A stretch of DNA of 64,000 nucleotides from contig NZ_AP023086.1 in NCBI RefSeq assembly GCF_021655555.1, positions 2,014,685 through 2,078,684 on the forward strand, written 5' to 3'. Position 1 is the first letter of the stretch. The number at the start of each line of letters is the position of its first letter. Position numbers and translations under genes: made by a program. Shown one piece after another: positions 1-8,747 of the stretch. The notes below the pieces were generated by a model. It worked only from the letters and a program-made list of their open reading frames with translations. It ran no database searches and was not told the DNA's origin. Source of the DNA: Marinagarivorans cellulosilyticus. Its GTDB lineage: Bacteria; Pseudomonadota; Gammaproteobacteria; Pseudomonadales; Cellvibrionaceae.

Positions 1-2500
1 CCACCCCTTCTGCAACAACATTTAAACCAAAGCTATGGGCTAGGCCAATGGTGGACTTGATGATCATCTCGTCTTGCTCGTCGTTGAGCATATCCGAGAC
101 AAAAGTGCGGTCAATTTTGAGTGTGCTTAAGGGTAAACGCTTAAGGTAAGCCATGGATGAGTAACCGGTACCAAAGTCATCAATAGCAAAGCGCACGCCT
201 AAATCGTGAATGCGTTTTATGATTTGCAGGCTGCGTTCGGGGTCGCTGATAAGTGCGCTTTCGGTGATCTCAACCTCCAGCGATTGCGCTGGAAAGTCAT
301 TGTTTTTTAGGTGCCGCTCAACCAGTAGTGGAAAGTCGTAATCAACCAAGTTACGGGCCGATAGATTAATGGACACCTTCATGGGAATCCCTTTGCGGTG
401 CCACTCTTTGGTTTGTTCTAGGGCTTTTACCAAAACCCATTCGCTCAAAGGCTTAATGATCTCGGTCATTTCGGCCATGGGGATAAACTCAAAAGGGGGG
501 ACTTGGCCAAGCTTGGGGTGCTGCCAGCGAATGAGTGCTTCGCAGCCGACGCAGTGCCCTGTTTTGAGATCGACTTTGGGTTGGTAGTGTAAAACAAGCT
601 CGTTTTGGCGGATGGCATTGCCAAGCTCTGCCATTAGCATCAAGCGGCGAGGGCTGTGGGCATCTTGGGCGGCATCGTAAAAAGCTAAAGGCTGCGCGCT
701 AGATTTTGCGCTATACATGGCGACATCGGCACAGCGTAGTAAAGCGTGACTATTTTCGCCGTGGTCTGGGTAAACGGCGATGCCAATGCTGCCGCCTATT
801 TCTAATGAAATGCCGTCCGATACAATAGGTTTGCGCAGCGAGGCATCAATAAAACTCGCGAGGGAAATAGCCTCGTCGCCCTCTTGGATTTTGGCGATTA
901 ATATGGCGAATTCATCGCCACCTAGCCGGTACAAATATGCACCATGGCGCACTAGCATCGGCTGCAAGCGCTTGGCGATTTCTTTTAGGATTTGATCGCC
1001 AATGGAGTGCCCTAATGTATCGTTAATATCTTTAAAGCGGTTAAGGTCTAGTAGCATCAGGGCTACTTTATTGCCGCTTTTGTGTGCGTTATGAATGGCT
1101 ATGGCGGCTACGTCGTGTAGGCGTGATCGGTTGGGGAGGCCTGTTAAACCGTCGTGGTTGGCGCGCCTTTCCATTTCCCGTTTAGAATCTATTAGCTGTT
1201 CGTTGGCGCGCTTGCGCTCTGTGATATCGGCGGCCATAAATAAAAAACCGCTAATATTTTGCTGGGTGTCTCTTAGTGGGGCGACCGCGAGTGATACTGG
1301 CAGTTCGGTGCCGTCTTTGCGTTGATATTGCCATTCGTACTCTTCAATTTGGCCTAGCCTTGCCTTGGCGACAAGTACTTCAAAATTAGGTAAAAGCTCG
1401 TAGCCCAGCTCGCGGGTTAGGGTTTCTGCTCGCCAAGTGAGTTCTTTTGGAGTGTGAAAAATAAGCGGCGTTTGTTTATTGATAACCTCTTCGGCGCTAT
1501 AGCGCAGGCTTTGCTCAGCTGCGCGATTAAACGTGTGGATGATGCCGTGCAGGTCGGTCGCTATGATGGAGTAATTGGTGCCGTCAAAAATGGCTAAATG
1601 TAGCGAGTTTAAGGCTTTAAGTTGGTCTGACGCTTGCCGCTTGCCGGAGATGTCGCGCACAGAAACAATAAGGTGTTCTTCTTGCTCTAGTTTTGCGCGG
1701 GTTAGTGTAACGTCTGTATAAAACTGTGTATTGTCCCAGCGTGTTTGTAGCCATTCAAAGCGGGTATAGGTTTCGCTGGGGTTTTGTTCAGACAGTGGCC
1801 ATAGTTTATCGACGGGATGCCCAATAAATTGCTGGCGGTTACAACGAAACAGCTTCAACGCTGCTGCATTGCAATCGCAAACCACATTGTTACGCACAAT
1901 GACTAGGGCATCGCCTGTGCTGTCGAATACTGTGCGGTATCGCATCTCACTGTTGCGCAGTGAGTAATACATTATGAGCTGCGAAAGCAAGTCGGCAACG
2001 GATGTGGCGAAGTTAATTTCTTCTTCATTCCACTGGCGCATGGTTTTGATGTGCTCAAAACAAATAACGCCGGAAGCTGCGCCTTCGTGGTGAAGGGTGG
2101 CGTCGAGCAGTGAGGTAATATCGAATGGTTCTAGGTAGGTGTCGGCGAAACACGCTGTGCGAGGATCTGTTCTGGCATTGTGTGCACAGATAACGCGGTT
2201 ATCTTCAAGGGCTGCAAAATAGGGGGGGTAGTCCGCGGCGTGAATGCTTAGCTCGTCGGTGTTGGTATCTGGCCCGTCGCAAGCGAATGCTTGGCAGTTA
2301 AGCGTTTTTTCGGTTGCTTGAGGATTGCTGTAAAGCCAAATTCCGCACCTTGCTACGTCAACAGCTTGCTGGCTATGTTTGGCAACAATACCCATGGCGC
2401 GTTTAAGATTGGTTTGCCAAAGCATCTCATCTTTTGCTAAGCAAATGTACTTATCCGCAAGGCTGGGCAGGATGTGATGTTTTTGGGGTGGTTGCGTCAT
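1..2500 (-). CDS. GAF-PAS-PAS-GGDEF-EAL cyclic-di-GMP signalling protein (C-terminus off window)
   Basis: Reading the minus strand from ATG at 2500 gives one uninterrupted frame to the left edge. In order I see a GAF-like N-terminal region (about residues 20-180), two PAS-type segments (about 190-300 and 310-430), a GGDEF domain with an intact RLGGDEF motif near 900-925, and an EAL domain starting with EALIRWQHP, with DDFGTGYSS near 200 and ending at VAEGV at base 1. GGDEF domains make and EAL domains hydrolyse c-di-GMP; both signatures look intact, so it may be bifunctional or have one dominant activity. There is no obvious signal peptide or membrane span, so it is probably a cytoplasmic sensor. 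The last part of the EAL domain is missing only because the window ends. No good ribosome binding site fixes the start. Confidence 0.93.
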   Translation of the reverse strand, partial: MTQPPQKHHILPSLADKYICLAKDEMLWQTNLKRAMGIVAKHSQQAVDVARCGIWLYSNPQATEKTLNCQAFACDGPDTNTDELSIHAADYPPYFAALEDNRVICAHNARTDPRTACFADTYLEPFDITSLLDATLHHEGAASGVICFEHIKTMRQWNEEEINFATSVADLLSQLIMYYSLRNSEMRYRTVFDSTGDALVIVRNNVVCDCNAAALKLFRCNRQQFIGHPVDKLWPLSEQNPSETYTRFEWLQTRWDNTQFYTDVTLTRAKLEQEEHLIVSVRDISGKRQASDQLKALNSLHLAIFDGTNYSIIATDLHGIIHTFNRAAEQSLRYSAEEVINKQTPLIFHTPKELTWRAETLTRELGYELLPNFEVLVAKARLGQIEEYEWQYQRKDGTELPVSLAVAPLRDTQQNISGFLFMAADITERKRANEQLIDSKREMERRANHDGLTGLPNRSRLHDVAAIAIHNAHKSGNKVALMLLDLNRFKDINDTLGHSIGDQILKEIAKRLQPMLVRHGAYLYRLGGDEFAILIAKIQEGDEAISLASFIDASLRKPIVSDGISLEIGGSIGIAVYPDHGENSHALLRCADVAMYSAKSSAQPLAFYDAAQDAHSPRRLMLMAELGNAIRQNELVLHYQPKVDLKTGHCVGCEALIRWQHPKLGQVPPFEFIPMAEMTEIIKPLSEWVLVKALEQTKEWHRKGIPMKVSINLSARNLVDYDFPLLVERHLKNNDFPAQSLEVEITESALISDPERSLQIIKRIHDLGVRFAIDDFGTGYSSMAYLKRLPLSTLKIDRTFVSDMLNDEQDEMIIKSTIGLAHSFGLNVVAEGV

Positions 2501-2677
2501 GCGTTTGTCTTAGCAATCAGATAGGGCGTGCCTTATCGCGGTTGTTATCTGGCGGCATTCTAGCACCGATTAAATAGCAGTATAGTTGGCTTTGGGGAAG
2601 GACGAGAAAGGATTGGCAGAAAAATAATTAACGCCGTCTTTGTGCGTGCATTGTTAGGGGGTGTGAAAGCGGGGCGT

Positions 2678-2704
2678 AAAAAAGCCGAGCATTGCTCGGC
2701 TTTT
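2678..2704 (-). terminator. Intrinsic terminator of rpsT
   Basis: A GC-rich perfect hairpin (GCCGAGC/GCTCGGC, 2684-2700) is followed on the minus strand by six T residues (2683-2678). It lies 25 bases after the rpsT stop. Confidence 0.85.
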
Positions 2705-2728
2705 GGTGTTTCTGGCAGGGCTGCTTGA

Positions 2729-2998
2729 TTAAGCGGCCGCTAAAGCTTTTACCTTAGCGTTCAAACGGCTCTTGTGACGAGCAGCTTTATTCTTATGGAT
2801 AATGCCTTTGTCTGCAATGCGGTCAATAACTGGCACTGCTGCGTTAAGTGCTGCTTGCGCTGCTTGTGCATCGCCCGCATCAATCGCAGAAATTACTTTT
2901 TTAATATAAGTGCGAGCCATTGAGCGTAGGCTGGCGTTGTGTGCGCGTGCTTTGTCGTTTTGACGAGCGCGCTTGCGTGCTTGAGGTGAATTGGCCAC
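2729..2998 (-). CDS. rpsT: 30S ribosomal protein S20
   Basis: Encodes the small basic ribosomal protein S20, which binds 16S rRNA in the small subunit. The 89-residue product begins (V/M)ANSPQARKRARQ and has the family's Lys/Arg/Ala-rich composition and KGIIHKNKAARHKSR motif. I chose the GTG at 2998 rather than the upstream in-frame ATG because AGGAG sits 7 bases before it and the family starts exactly at (M)ANSP. A non-AUG start fits the family: the E. coli gene starts with UUG, which ties into its translational control. It is monocistronic, with its own terminator and a probable promoter upstream. Confidence 0.96.
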   Translation of the reverse strand: MANSPQARKRARQNDKARAHNASLRSMARTYIKKVISAIDAGDAQAAQAALNAAVPVIDRIADKGIIHKNKAARHKSRLNAKVKALAAA

Positions 2999-3048
2999 CG
3001 TAGTGCTCCTACAAATCAAATAAATTCAAAGAAAACCTAGTGATCACA

Positions 3049-3058
3049 TTCTATACCA
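3049..3058 (-). promoter_or_regulatory. Candidate extended -10 promoter element for rpsT
   Basis: On the minus strand 3058-3049 reads TGGTATAGAA, an extended -10-like element (TGn plus TATAGA) about 50 bases upstream of the rpsT start. No convincing -35 box accompanies it. This is pattern matching only. Confidence 0.3.
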
Positions 3059-3240
3059 GTAACAGCAGTATTTGACCGAACGCGCTCTGGTTGCTGCTAA
3101 GCGTTGTACCAGATATATGGTTGGCTTTCTGAACGTGACCTAAATAAGGACGCGGTATTATCCCCGTTTGTACCTCCCTGTCAAGTCTATTATTTGGGCG
3201 TTATTTCTAGCTGTGCATCTTACCTATGCCGGAGTGTTTG

Positions 3241-3372
3241 GTGAAAAAGTCGCAAGACTTAAATGGAAGGCTTATGGGGGTGCTTATGCGTAATCTGACT
3301 GAAACTGCTGTTGACGGTTATCTAAACACCTTCTACGCCAAAACAAAAGGCAAAAAAAAGGATGTTTTATAG
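3241..3372 (+). CDS. Small hypothetical basic protein (43 aa)
   Basis: A 44-codon frame from GTG at 3241 to TAG at 3372, preceded by a good GGAG ribosome binding site about 7 bases upstream. The product ends in a Lys-rich tail (KTKGKKKDVL) and has no membrane segment or Cys. I do not recognise a family. It sits alone in a roughly 530-base gap between rpsT and the lipoprotein gene and is followed by a dyad (3423-3440). Support is the ribosome binding site and the basic composition only; a chance ORF is possible. Confidence 0.35.
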   Translation: MKKSQDLNGRLMGVLMRNLTETAVDGYLNTFYAKTKGKKKDVL

Positions 3373-3422
3373 TGGATATGCTGGCGTGATCTTGAATCGC
3401 TTCTATAGTTTTTTGAGTAAGC

Positions 3423-3503
3423 CCCATACGGGTGTATGGGATTTAACTTTTGCCTTTTTACGCCTCGATGTAGCGACTTGATTTATCGAGTTAGGGTCGC
3501 TAC
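3423..3503 (+). other. Two dyad symmetries upstream of the lipoprotein gene
   Basis: CCCATAC (3423-3429) pairs with GTATGGG (3434-3440) around a 4-base loop. GTAGCGAC (3470-3477) pairs with GTCGCTAC (3496-3503) around an 18-base loop. The second dyad ends 26 bases before the chosen GTG start of the next gene and could be a leader hairpin or an operator; the first could end transcription of the small ORF, though no clean T tract follows. Confidence 0.4.
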
Positions 3504-3529
3504 TTCACTTGAAGAACTGGAGACTGATA

Positions 3530-5839
3530 GTGAATACATATGCACGCGCCTTAATTCTTTCAGCCATGACGGCTGTTTCTTTAACACAGGGTTGTAGTTG
3601 TAGTGACGACGATGACCCAGCTCCCATAGTGATTGACCCGCCGGTCACTGAAGAGGGGGAAACGGTTGCTGTAACGGGTACGGCAGCTAAGGGTATTGTT
3701 AGAAGCGGTTTGGTGGCGGCATGTCCGCTGGTAAGCGGTGCCGTAGATTGTACCGCGCCGATAGCTACCGGCGTGACCGACGATTCAGGCCTTTACTCCG
3801 TTACAATTCCGGAAACCAGCTTTGGTGCGCCCTTTGTTGTGCGGGTTTCGGCTAACGCTGATACACGCATGATGTGTGATATTGCTGCTGGTTGTGGTAT
3901 CGGCGATACCACAATTAATTTTGGTGAGCTTTATGCTCCCGATACAGAAACTTTTAAACTTGATGCCATTGTGCCTTCGGTTAGTGTAAACACTACGCCT
4001 ACTGTTAACTTAACGACACTCACAGATTTGTCATCGTCCTTCGCATTGTCGTCGTTGACAGCGACTAGCAATTTGGACGAAATCATCACGAGTATATCAA
4101 CGGCTAACTCGCGCATTGCTGATCTATTCGATATTGACGAGGACATAACATCGTTACCTGTTGTGGACTTGACTAACCCTGCAGCGGTAGCTGCTGCTAA
4201 CTTAGAGGACCTTAACTACAACCTATTAGGGCCATCAATTATAGGTGCGAGCCGCCTTGATAATGCCGCGCGCACCGTTGAACAATCACTCGCGGACTTT
4301 ACCACTCAGTTCTTAGCGAATGGTGTTGTGACCAATGCCGATGATTCTATTGCCGCAAATACGGTCGATTTGGCCGAGATCTTTGCGCAAGCTAATCAGA
4401 TTATTACGCAAGTTAGTCAGGCTGCCACTGTAGCGAATGTAACGATCCCAACGCTTTCGACCATTACTACGCAAATCACCAGTAACCAGAATGACGCACT
4501 CAATACACCACCATCGACCGAAGGCTCGCAGGGTACTGTGAGTGATACTGTTGGGCTTGCCGCGCTAGATAAGGTGAAGCAATTTGTCCTTACCTTGGGT
4601 GATGTTGGCGCCTCGGTGGAAATGGCAAGCTTGGGTGATGATAAAACCGTACTTGGTGAGTCTGAAGGGTTTGAGATGCAGGTAGAAGCTGCAGAGCTTG
4701 CGACCAGCGCCGGATTAGAAGATGCCGTTGAAGCTACAGCTATGGTGGTTGAAGCTATGGCCAGGGCTTACGAGGCGTACGACGAAGATGGCGCGCTAAC
4801 TAGCTGGACTTCATCAGACGGCATTGTGGTTACCATTACCCCTACTACGGAAACCAATGCAGAAACGCAAGAGCAAACAGTAACCTCTGTTGCTTTGATG
4901 GTGGCTGGAGATGTGATGGTGAACCAGTCGACAGTAGCCATCGATATGGCGGCCACTGTTGATGGTGTTGAAACCACAGACGATGTGAGCAGCGAAGGTG
5001 TTGAAACCGAGACCGCGATGGGTAATGTGATGATTGGCGGAACGGCAGATTCAGGCTCTGTTAGTTTGACCGTTAAAGATACGTCTCACTTCTCAGTCGG
5101 TAGCTTAATGGCTGTAATGAGTGAAAATGAAGGTAGTGAAACAGAAGATCTTACTGTCACAGATGTATCCTTGATGCTCAACATTACGGCGATGCAGAAA
5201 GTTTCTGAAACTGTTGCTGATCCTATTTCGTTTACTGGCCAGTTGAATACAACACTTAGCATGCTGGATGTTAACGAGACATGGACTTGGTCAGATAATG
5301 GCGGTTCAGAATCGACGACCTTAGATGTAGAGGCGGTTAACTTTAGTCTTTGGGGCTCTGTATCGAATTCATCGGGCGACAGTATGAAAGTTAGCTTTTC
5401 TGCTGTTGGTGATGGCTCTGGTGTTACCTTTAGTGAAATGTGGTCCGCAGGAGAAGAGACCGCAACTGACACCGAAACGGATGAAAATTATGCAGACCTA
5501 AGCGTGGCATTAAATTTCGATGCTAATTTAGCGGGCGTTATCGGCGCAGTTAAGGCTTCTTTCTCGGCTACCCGTTCTGCTGAGTTAGCTGCGACATCGA
5601 CTTTCTCATTAAAATGGCCTGGTAAAAAATTAACAGCTACCGCCACCATTGACGATGATGACTCGACAGCACAAAGTGTTACGATGAAAAATCGTGATGG
5701 CGTGACTGCAGTATTTACCGAGGATGATGGTGATTGGACGGGCAGTATTTCACTAAAAGGTGTTGAGTACGCGACTGTAGACGGAGTGGTTGTAAATTAC
5801 TCTGATGATACATTTGGTTCGTTAGATATTTTTGAGTAA
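3530..5839 (+). CDS. Large acidic secreted lipoprotein of unknown function
   Basis: Encodes about 769 residues. I chose GTG at 3530 because GGAG lies 6-8 bases upstream and the N-terminus then becomes a short signal ending in SLTQGC, a loose lipobox with Cys22; an in-frame TTG at 3509 has less support. After the Cys comes an acid patch (SDDDD) and a Pro-rich spacer. A region near residues 45-115 looks like a carboxypeptidase-regulatory or Ig-like fold (VTGTAAKGIV... TDDSGLYSVTIP). The rest is Thr/Ser/Ala/Asp-rich with alternating beta-type sequence and no recognised catalytic motif. The very low Lys content and acidity fit a surface or periplasmic protein. It is followed by a strong terminator and then an outer-membrane-barrel-like gene, a possible partner. 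Confidence 0.8.
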   Translation: MNTYARALILSAMTAVSLTQGCSCSDDDDPAPIVIDPPVTEEGETVAVTGTAAKGIVRSGLVAACPLVSGAVDCTAPIATGVTDDSGLYSVTIPETSFGAPFVVRVSANADTRMMCDIAAGCGIGDTTINFGELYAPDTETFKLDAIVPSVSVNTTPTVNLTTLTDLSSSFALSSLTATSNLDEIITSISTANSRIADLFDIDEDITSLPVVDLTNPAAVAAANLEDLNYNLLGPSIIGASRLDNAARTVEQSLADFTTQFLANGVVTNADDSIAANTVDLAEIFAQANQIITQVSQAATVANVTIPTLSTITTQITSNQNDALNTPPSTEGSQGTVSDTVGLAALDKVKQFVLTLGDVGASVEMASLGDDKTVLGESEGFEMQVEAAELATSAGLEDAVEATAMVVEAMARAYEAYDEDGALTSWTSSDGIVVTITPTTETNAETQEQTVTSVALMVAGDVMVNQSTVAIDMAATVDGVETTDDVSSEGVETETAMGNVMIGGTADSGSVSLTVKDTSHFSVGSLMAVMSENEGSETEDLTVTDVSLMLNITAMQKVSETVADPISFTGQLNTTLSMLDVNETWTWSDNGGSESTTLDVEAVNFSLWGSVSNSSGDSMKVSFSAVGDGSGVTFSEMWSAGEETATDTETDENYADLSVALNFDANLAGVIGAVKASFSATRSAELAATSTFSLKWPGKKLTATATIDDDDSTAQSVTMKNRDGVTAVFTEDDGDWTGSISLKGVEYATVDGVVVNYSDDTFGSLDIFE

Positions 5840-5866
5840 TTCAGTAAATATTTAAAAAATTGAGTT

Positions 5867-5893
5867 AAAGGCTGCTTCGGCAGCCTTTTTTTT
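5867..5893 (+). terminator. Intrinsic terminator after the lipoprotein gene
   Basis: AAAGGCTGC, a TTCG tetraloop and GCAGCCTTT followed by a run of T. A textbook rho-independent terminator 28 bases after the stop at 5839. Confidence 0.93.
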
Positions 5894-5938
5894 ACCTATA
5901 CTTTTTGTTAGGTAAGCTGTAAACCAAGTGGGATGGGA

Positions 5939-7051
5939 ATGAGTTATAACCTGTATTTATTTCGTTCGGTAATTATATGTTGTGTAACCTTCGCGCCGTT
6001 ATTGTGCTGGGGCGGCGATAACAATAAAAAGTGGTATTCAACAGTTAACCCCTTCGTGTCTGCAAGAAGTTTTACTTATAGCGAGAATATGCCACTGGAA
6101 GCCTTTGATAATGATTTTCAGGGCGATTTTCCGGATGATGGGAGTTACGAGTTTACTCACAATAAATATGCTGTGGGTATGGGGTATAGAGGTGTAGAAA
6201 TATCATTCTTTCAACGGCAGGATTATTATTTTAGAACTGTTGGAGATACCTTTAATCTTGTATATCTTGATCAAAATGATATTGACTTTCCCGTTGATGA
6301 ATTCTTTGATATTTATTTGAATGTACAGCAGGTAGATGCAACTGGTGCAACTTTAGGTTATCGCTTTTCTCCGTTGCCTGCTCTAGAGTTATACGTCGCT
6401 GGCAGCTACTTCGAGTCGGATGATGTGTTATACGGTGAAGTTGCTGGGCGCCTATGGCAAACCGAGCGGCGCCCCTATGCTGATTTGGTTGTGGATTATG
6501 TTTATACCGAAGAGGTACTCCTTGATCGCCCATTAACGGATCCTGCATCGGGTTATGGTTATGGTTTTGACTTGGGCTTAGCGTGGCAGCTGCACGAAGA
6601 CTGGCATTTCTCGGCGCTATTTGAAGATGTTTCAGGGCGGATAAATTGGAAGCATGCACCGCATACTGAAGCTGTTATGGTTAGTGATCGCAATCGGGTT
6701 GATGAGAATGGCGTATCTTATAAAGTGCCAGCGTTATCGGGGAAGCATGGCTTCAAAAATATAAAACAAACACTGCCTGTACACTCTCAATTTAAACTGA
6801 CTTATCAGTACCAAAAGCTGCTGTTTTCTGCAGAGCAAGAAACTTACGACAAGGTGCGTTTTACGCGAACATTGCTAGGCTATAAGCCTATATCATGGTT
6901 TAAGGTGGAAGGCGGTTATGATTTTAAAAGCTATACCAAATCGTTGGAGTTTTGGACGCCTTATTTATCGTTATTAGTCGCCACAGACAAATTTGATTTA
7001 AAGCAAAGCAAAAATGTGCGAATGGAGTTGAAAGCAGGCATTAAGTTGTAA
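5939..7051 (+). CDS. Probable outer-membrane beta-barrel protein, unknown function
   Basis: About 370 residues with an N-terminal signal (hydrophobic stretch SVIICCVTFAPLLCWG) and a mature part rich in alternating aromatic and polar residues (YVAGSYF, WFKVEGGYDF, LELKAGIKL-like ends), typical of transmembrane beta-strands. The final residues end in the alternating hydrophobic pattern seen in outer-membrane proteins, although the last residue is Leu rather than Phe. I prefer the second ATG (5939) because GTGGG then sits at a workable distance; the ATG at 5933 would place it too close. No enzyme motif (for example phospholipase or LPS deacylase) was seen. The upstream lipoprotein is separated from it by a terminator, so the two may be transcribed separately. 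Confidence 0.7.
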   Translation: MSYNLYLFRSVIICCVTFAPLLCWGGDNNKKWYSTVNPFVSARSFTYSENMPLEAFDNDFQGDFPDDGSYEFTHNKYAVGMGYRGVEISFFQRQDYYFRTVGDTFNLVYLDQNDIDFPVDEFFDIYLNVQQVDATGATLGYRFSPLPALELYVAGSYFESDDVLYGEVAGRLWQTERRPYADLVVDYVYTEEVLLDRPLTDPASGYGYGFDLGLAWQLHEDWHFSALFEDVSGRINWKHAPHTEAVMVSDRNRVDENGVSYKVPALSGKHGFKNIKQTLPVHSQFKLTYQYQKLLFSAEQETYDKVRFTRTLLGYKPISWFKVEGGYDFKSYTKSLEFWTPYLSLLVATDKFDLKQSKNVRMELKAGIKL

Positions 7052-7427
7052 TGTTACATTGTTAAATATACAGAAGTTAATAATCCGATAAGTGGTCGCT
7101 TGATTATTATATTTTCGTGCGATGATTGTCGCGACTACTATGTGATTGTAGGCCTCGGCATGCGGCCATTTTTGCATCGTTAAGTTATGCCTTTTCTTGG
7201 CGCTATCCTCTTTTAATCTAAAAAGTTCTGTACCGTTATGGTGGGTGAATTTATCACATGGGTTTGGTGAATATTACCCATCGTAAAGGCCTTTGTCTTA
7301 CCTATACTTAGCAAGCTCACACTAGTGAAGAGCAACATTTTAATGTTCTAGTGCATTAACGTGTTTATCAGGGATGAGGTTTGGAGGTTTTTCTCCAATA
7401 TTATTAAGCAGTGCGGAGGTAAATGTT
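7052..7427. other. Intergenic region before the DUF2589 operon
   Basis: No gene seen. It holds TTACCTATACTT (around 7295-7307), a motif also present just before the barrel gene (around 5890-5902), where TATACT could be a -10 box. The ribosome binding site CGGAGGT (7414-7420) belongs to the next gene. Confidence 0.4.
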
Positions 7428-8012
7428 ATGTCTGATTTAGTAGCAGAACTCAATAGCCTGGATTTTGGCGTTTATATTGGTGGTCCATTGCAGGCGGCAG
7501 TGCAAGCGCAGCAAGCTTCTTCAATGGCGGCGGTTGAATTTATTCAAGAAGTGGGTTTTGAAGATAACGGCTCGGGCGGTACGCAAATTCGATATGTTAA
7601 TTTCGACTATGAAAAGAGCACGCCTAATCCGGATTTCGACCCTGACACCGCAGTGGGGCCAGCAAACGAGAAGTACATAAAATCTGATGTGTCGCTTAAA
7701 GTCCCTTTTATTACTATGCTAACAACGCCAAATTTACGCATAGATACTTTGGATATAGATTTTAATGCACGGCTTACATCGACAGAAACTTCAAATGTTA
7801 GCTCTAAATTTGCGGCCAGCGCCGAGCTGGGAATTAACTATAAAGTGGTTAATTTTAAAGCGTCCGCATCTTATCAGCGCACGTCTTCTAAAGGTGAAAA
7901 AGTCGAGAAATCATATTCGTTGAATGTGAAAGTTCATGCCGTGCAAGATGAATTGCCTGCAGGTTTAGATCGCGTGCTAACGTTACTCGAGGATAGCATT
8001 GTTAGCGCATAA
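7428..8012 (+). CDS. DUF2589 domain-containing protein
   Basis: A 194-residue protein. I chose ATG at 7428 over the upstream in-frame start because a consensus CGGAGGT lies 7 bases before it and the domain begins there. Residues about 10-40 carry the DUF2589 signature (YIGGPLQAAVQAQQASSMAA... FI), followed by a beta-rich region with the family's 'LKVPFITMLTTPNLRIDTLDIDF' type stretch (about 85-110). There is no signal peptide or membrane span. The molecular function of DUF2589 is unknown. It is the first gene of a compact three-gene unit with 8049 and 8748. Confidence 0.85.
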   Translation: MSDLVAELNSLDFGVYIGGPLQAAVQAQQASSMAAVEFIQEVGFEDNGSGGTQIRYVNFDYEKSTPNPDFDPDTAVGPANEKYIKSDVSLKVPFITMLTTPNLRIDTLDIDFNARLTSTETSNVSSKFAASAELGINYKVVNFKASASYQRTSSKGEKVEKSYSLNVKVHAVQDELPAGLDRVLTLLEDSIVSA

Positions 8013-8018
8013 CCATTG

Positions 8019-8037
8019 AGCGCCTTCGGGCGCTTTT
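8019..8037 (+). terminator. Weak terminator or attenuator within the DUF2589 operon
   Basis: AGCGCC, TTCG loop, GGCGCT followed by only TTT. It lies between the first and second genes and may lower downstream expression or protect the 3' end of the first message. Confidence 0.55.
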
Positions 8038-8048
8038 AGGGGGTTGGT

Positions 8049-8741
8049 ATGAAACTGCATGATTATATTGGCAACTTAGTGTCCAGTATTCAACAGGCTC
8101 GCGTCAGTGCCGATTTACAAGCGGTGCGCGTTGCAGAAAGCTATGCAAAGCATGAGCTGTTAGAACATTTTCCTGTACCGCGCATGCGTCTAAAAGATGT
8201 AGAAATGACAATTCCTATTGCCATTGATGCAGGCCAGATACAAAAAACAACTAATTTAGAGCCTATTGATAACCGCGAATTTAACGCAGCCGCTTATAAA
8301 GAGGTGCTTGCAGGCTTGGGAAAAAAAAGCCTTTCTAAAGATCACTCTTTGCGTCTAAGGCAGGTTATTAGTGAGCAAAGCGCAATACTTGAAAAGGAGT
8401 TGTTGGTTGGTGGCGAAACGCAAGGCCTCAAAAATTTCGCGGTTAATGTGGCTAAGGCTTCGGTTGCGCTGCAACACGACGAGGATTCGACCAATGATAG
8501 CGATAATCGTCTTGAGCTGTTAGCAAAACGCATCGCAACTAATTTAAGTGGTGCAATTAAACCTGTTAATGCTGAGTCTGTGCTTGAGCAGTTGGATGTC
8601 ACAATTGAGGCCGATATCTTAAAAGAGAAATCCCCTGATAGCTTGGTACATATCAAATTGGTTATTCAAGAGGAGGGCGTAGAGTGGCACAGAATGGAGG
8701 CTAAAAACGGGACGATTACGCGAAAACTAATTCCGGAGTAA
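8049..8741 (+). CDS. Hypothetical protein, DUF2589-operon gene 2
   Basis: A 230-residue soluble protein with no signal peptide. It starts at ATG 8049 after a G-rich site (AGGGGGTTGG). The N-terminal ~45 residues are helical and basic; residues 50-75 (VPRMRLKDVEMTIPIAIDAG) look like the membrane- or lipid-adjacent beta segment often seen in partners of DUF2589 proteins, but I do not recognise a named family. Its tail (EEGVEWHRMEAKNGTITRKLIPE) is beta-like. Spacing (36 bases after, 6 bases before its neighbours) says it works with them. Confidence 0.75.
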   Translation: MKLHDYIGNLVSSIQQARVSADLQAVRVAESYAKHELLEHFPVPRMRLKDVEMTIPIAIDAGQIQKTTNLEPIDNREFNAAAYKEVLAGLGKKSLSKDHSLRLRQVISEQSAILEKELLVGGETQGLKNFAVNVAKASVALQHDEDSTNDSDNRLELLAKRIATNLSGAIKPVNAESVLEQLDVTIEADILKEKSPDSLVHIKLVIQEEGVEWHRMEAKNGTITRKLIPE

Positions 8742-8747
8742 TAGCTG

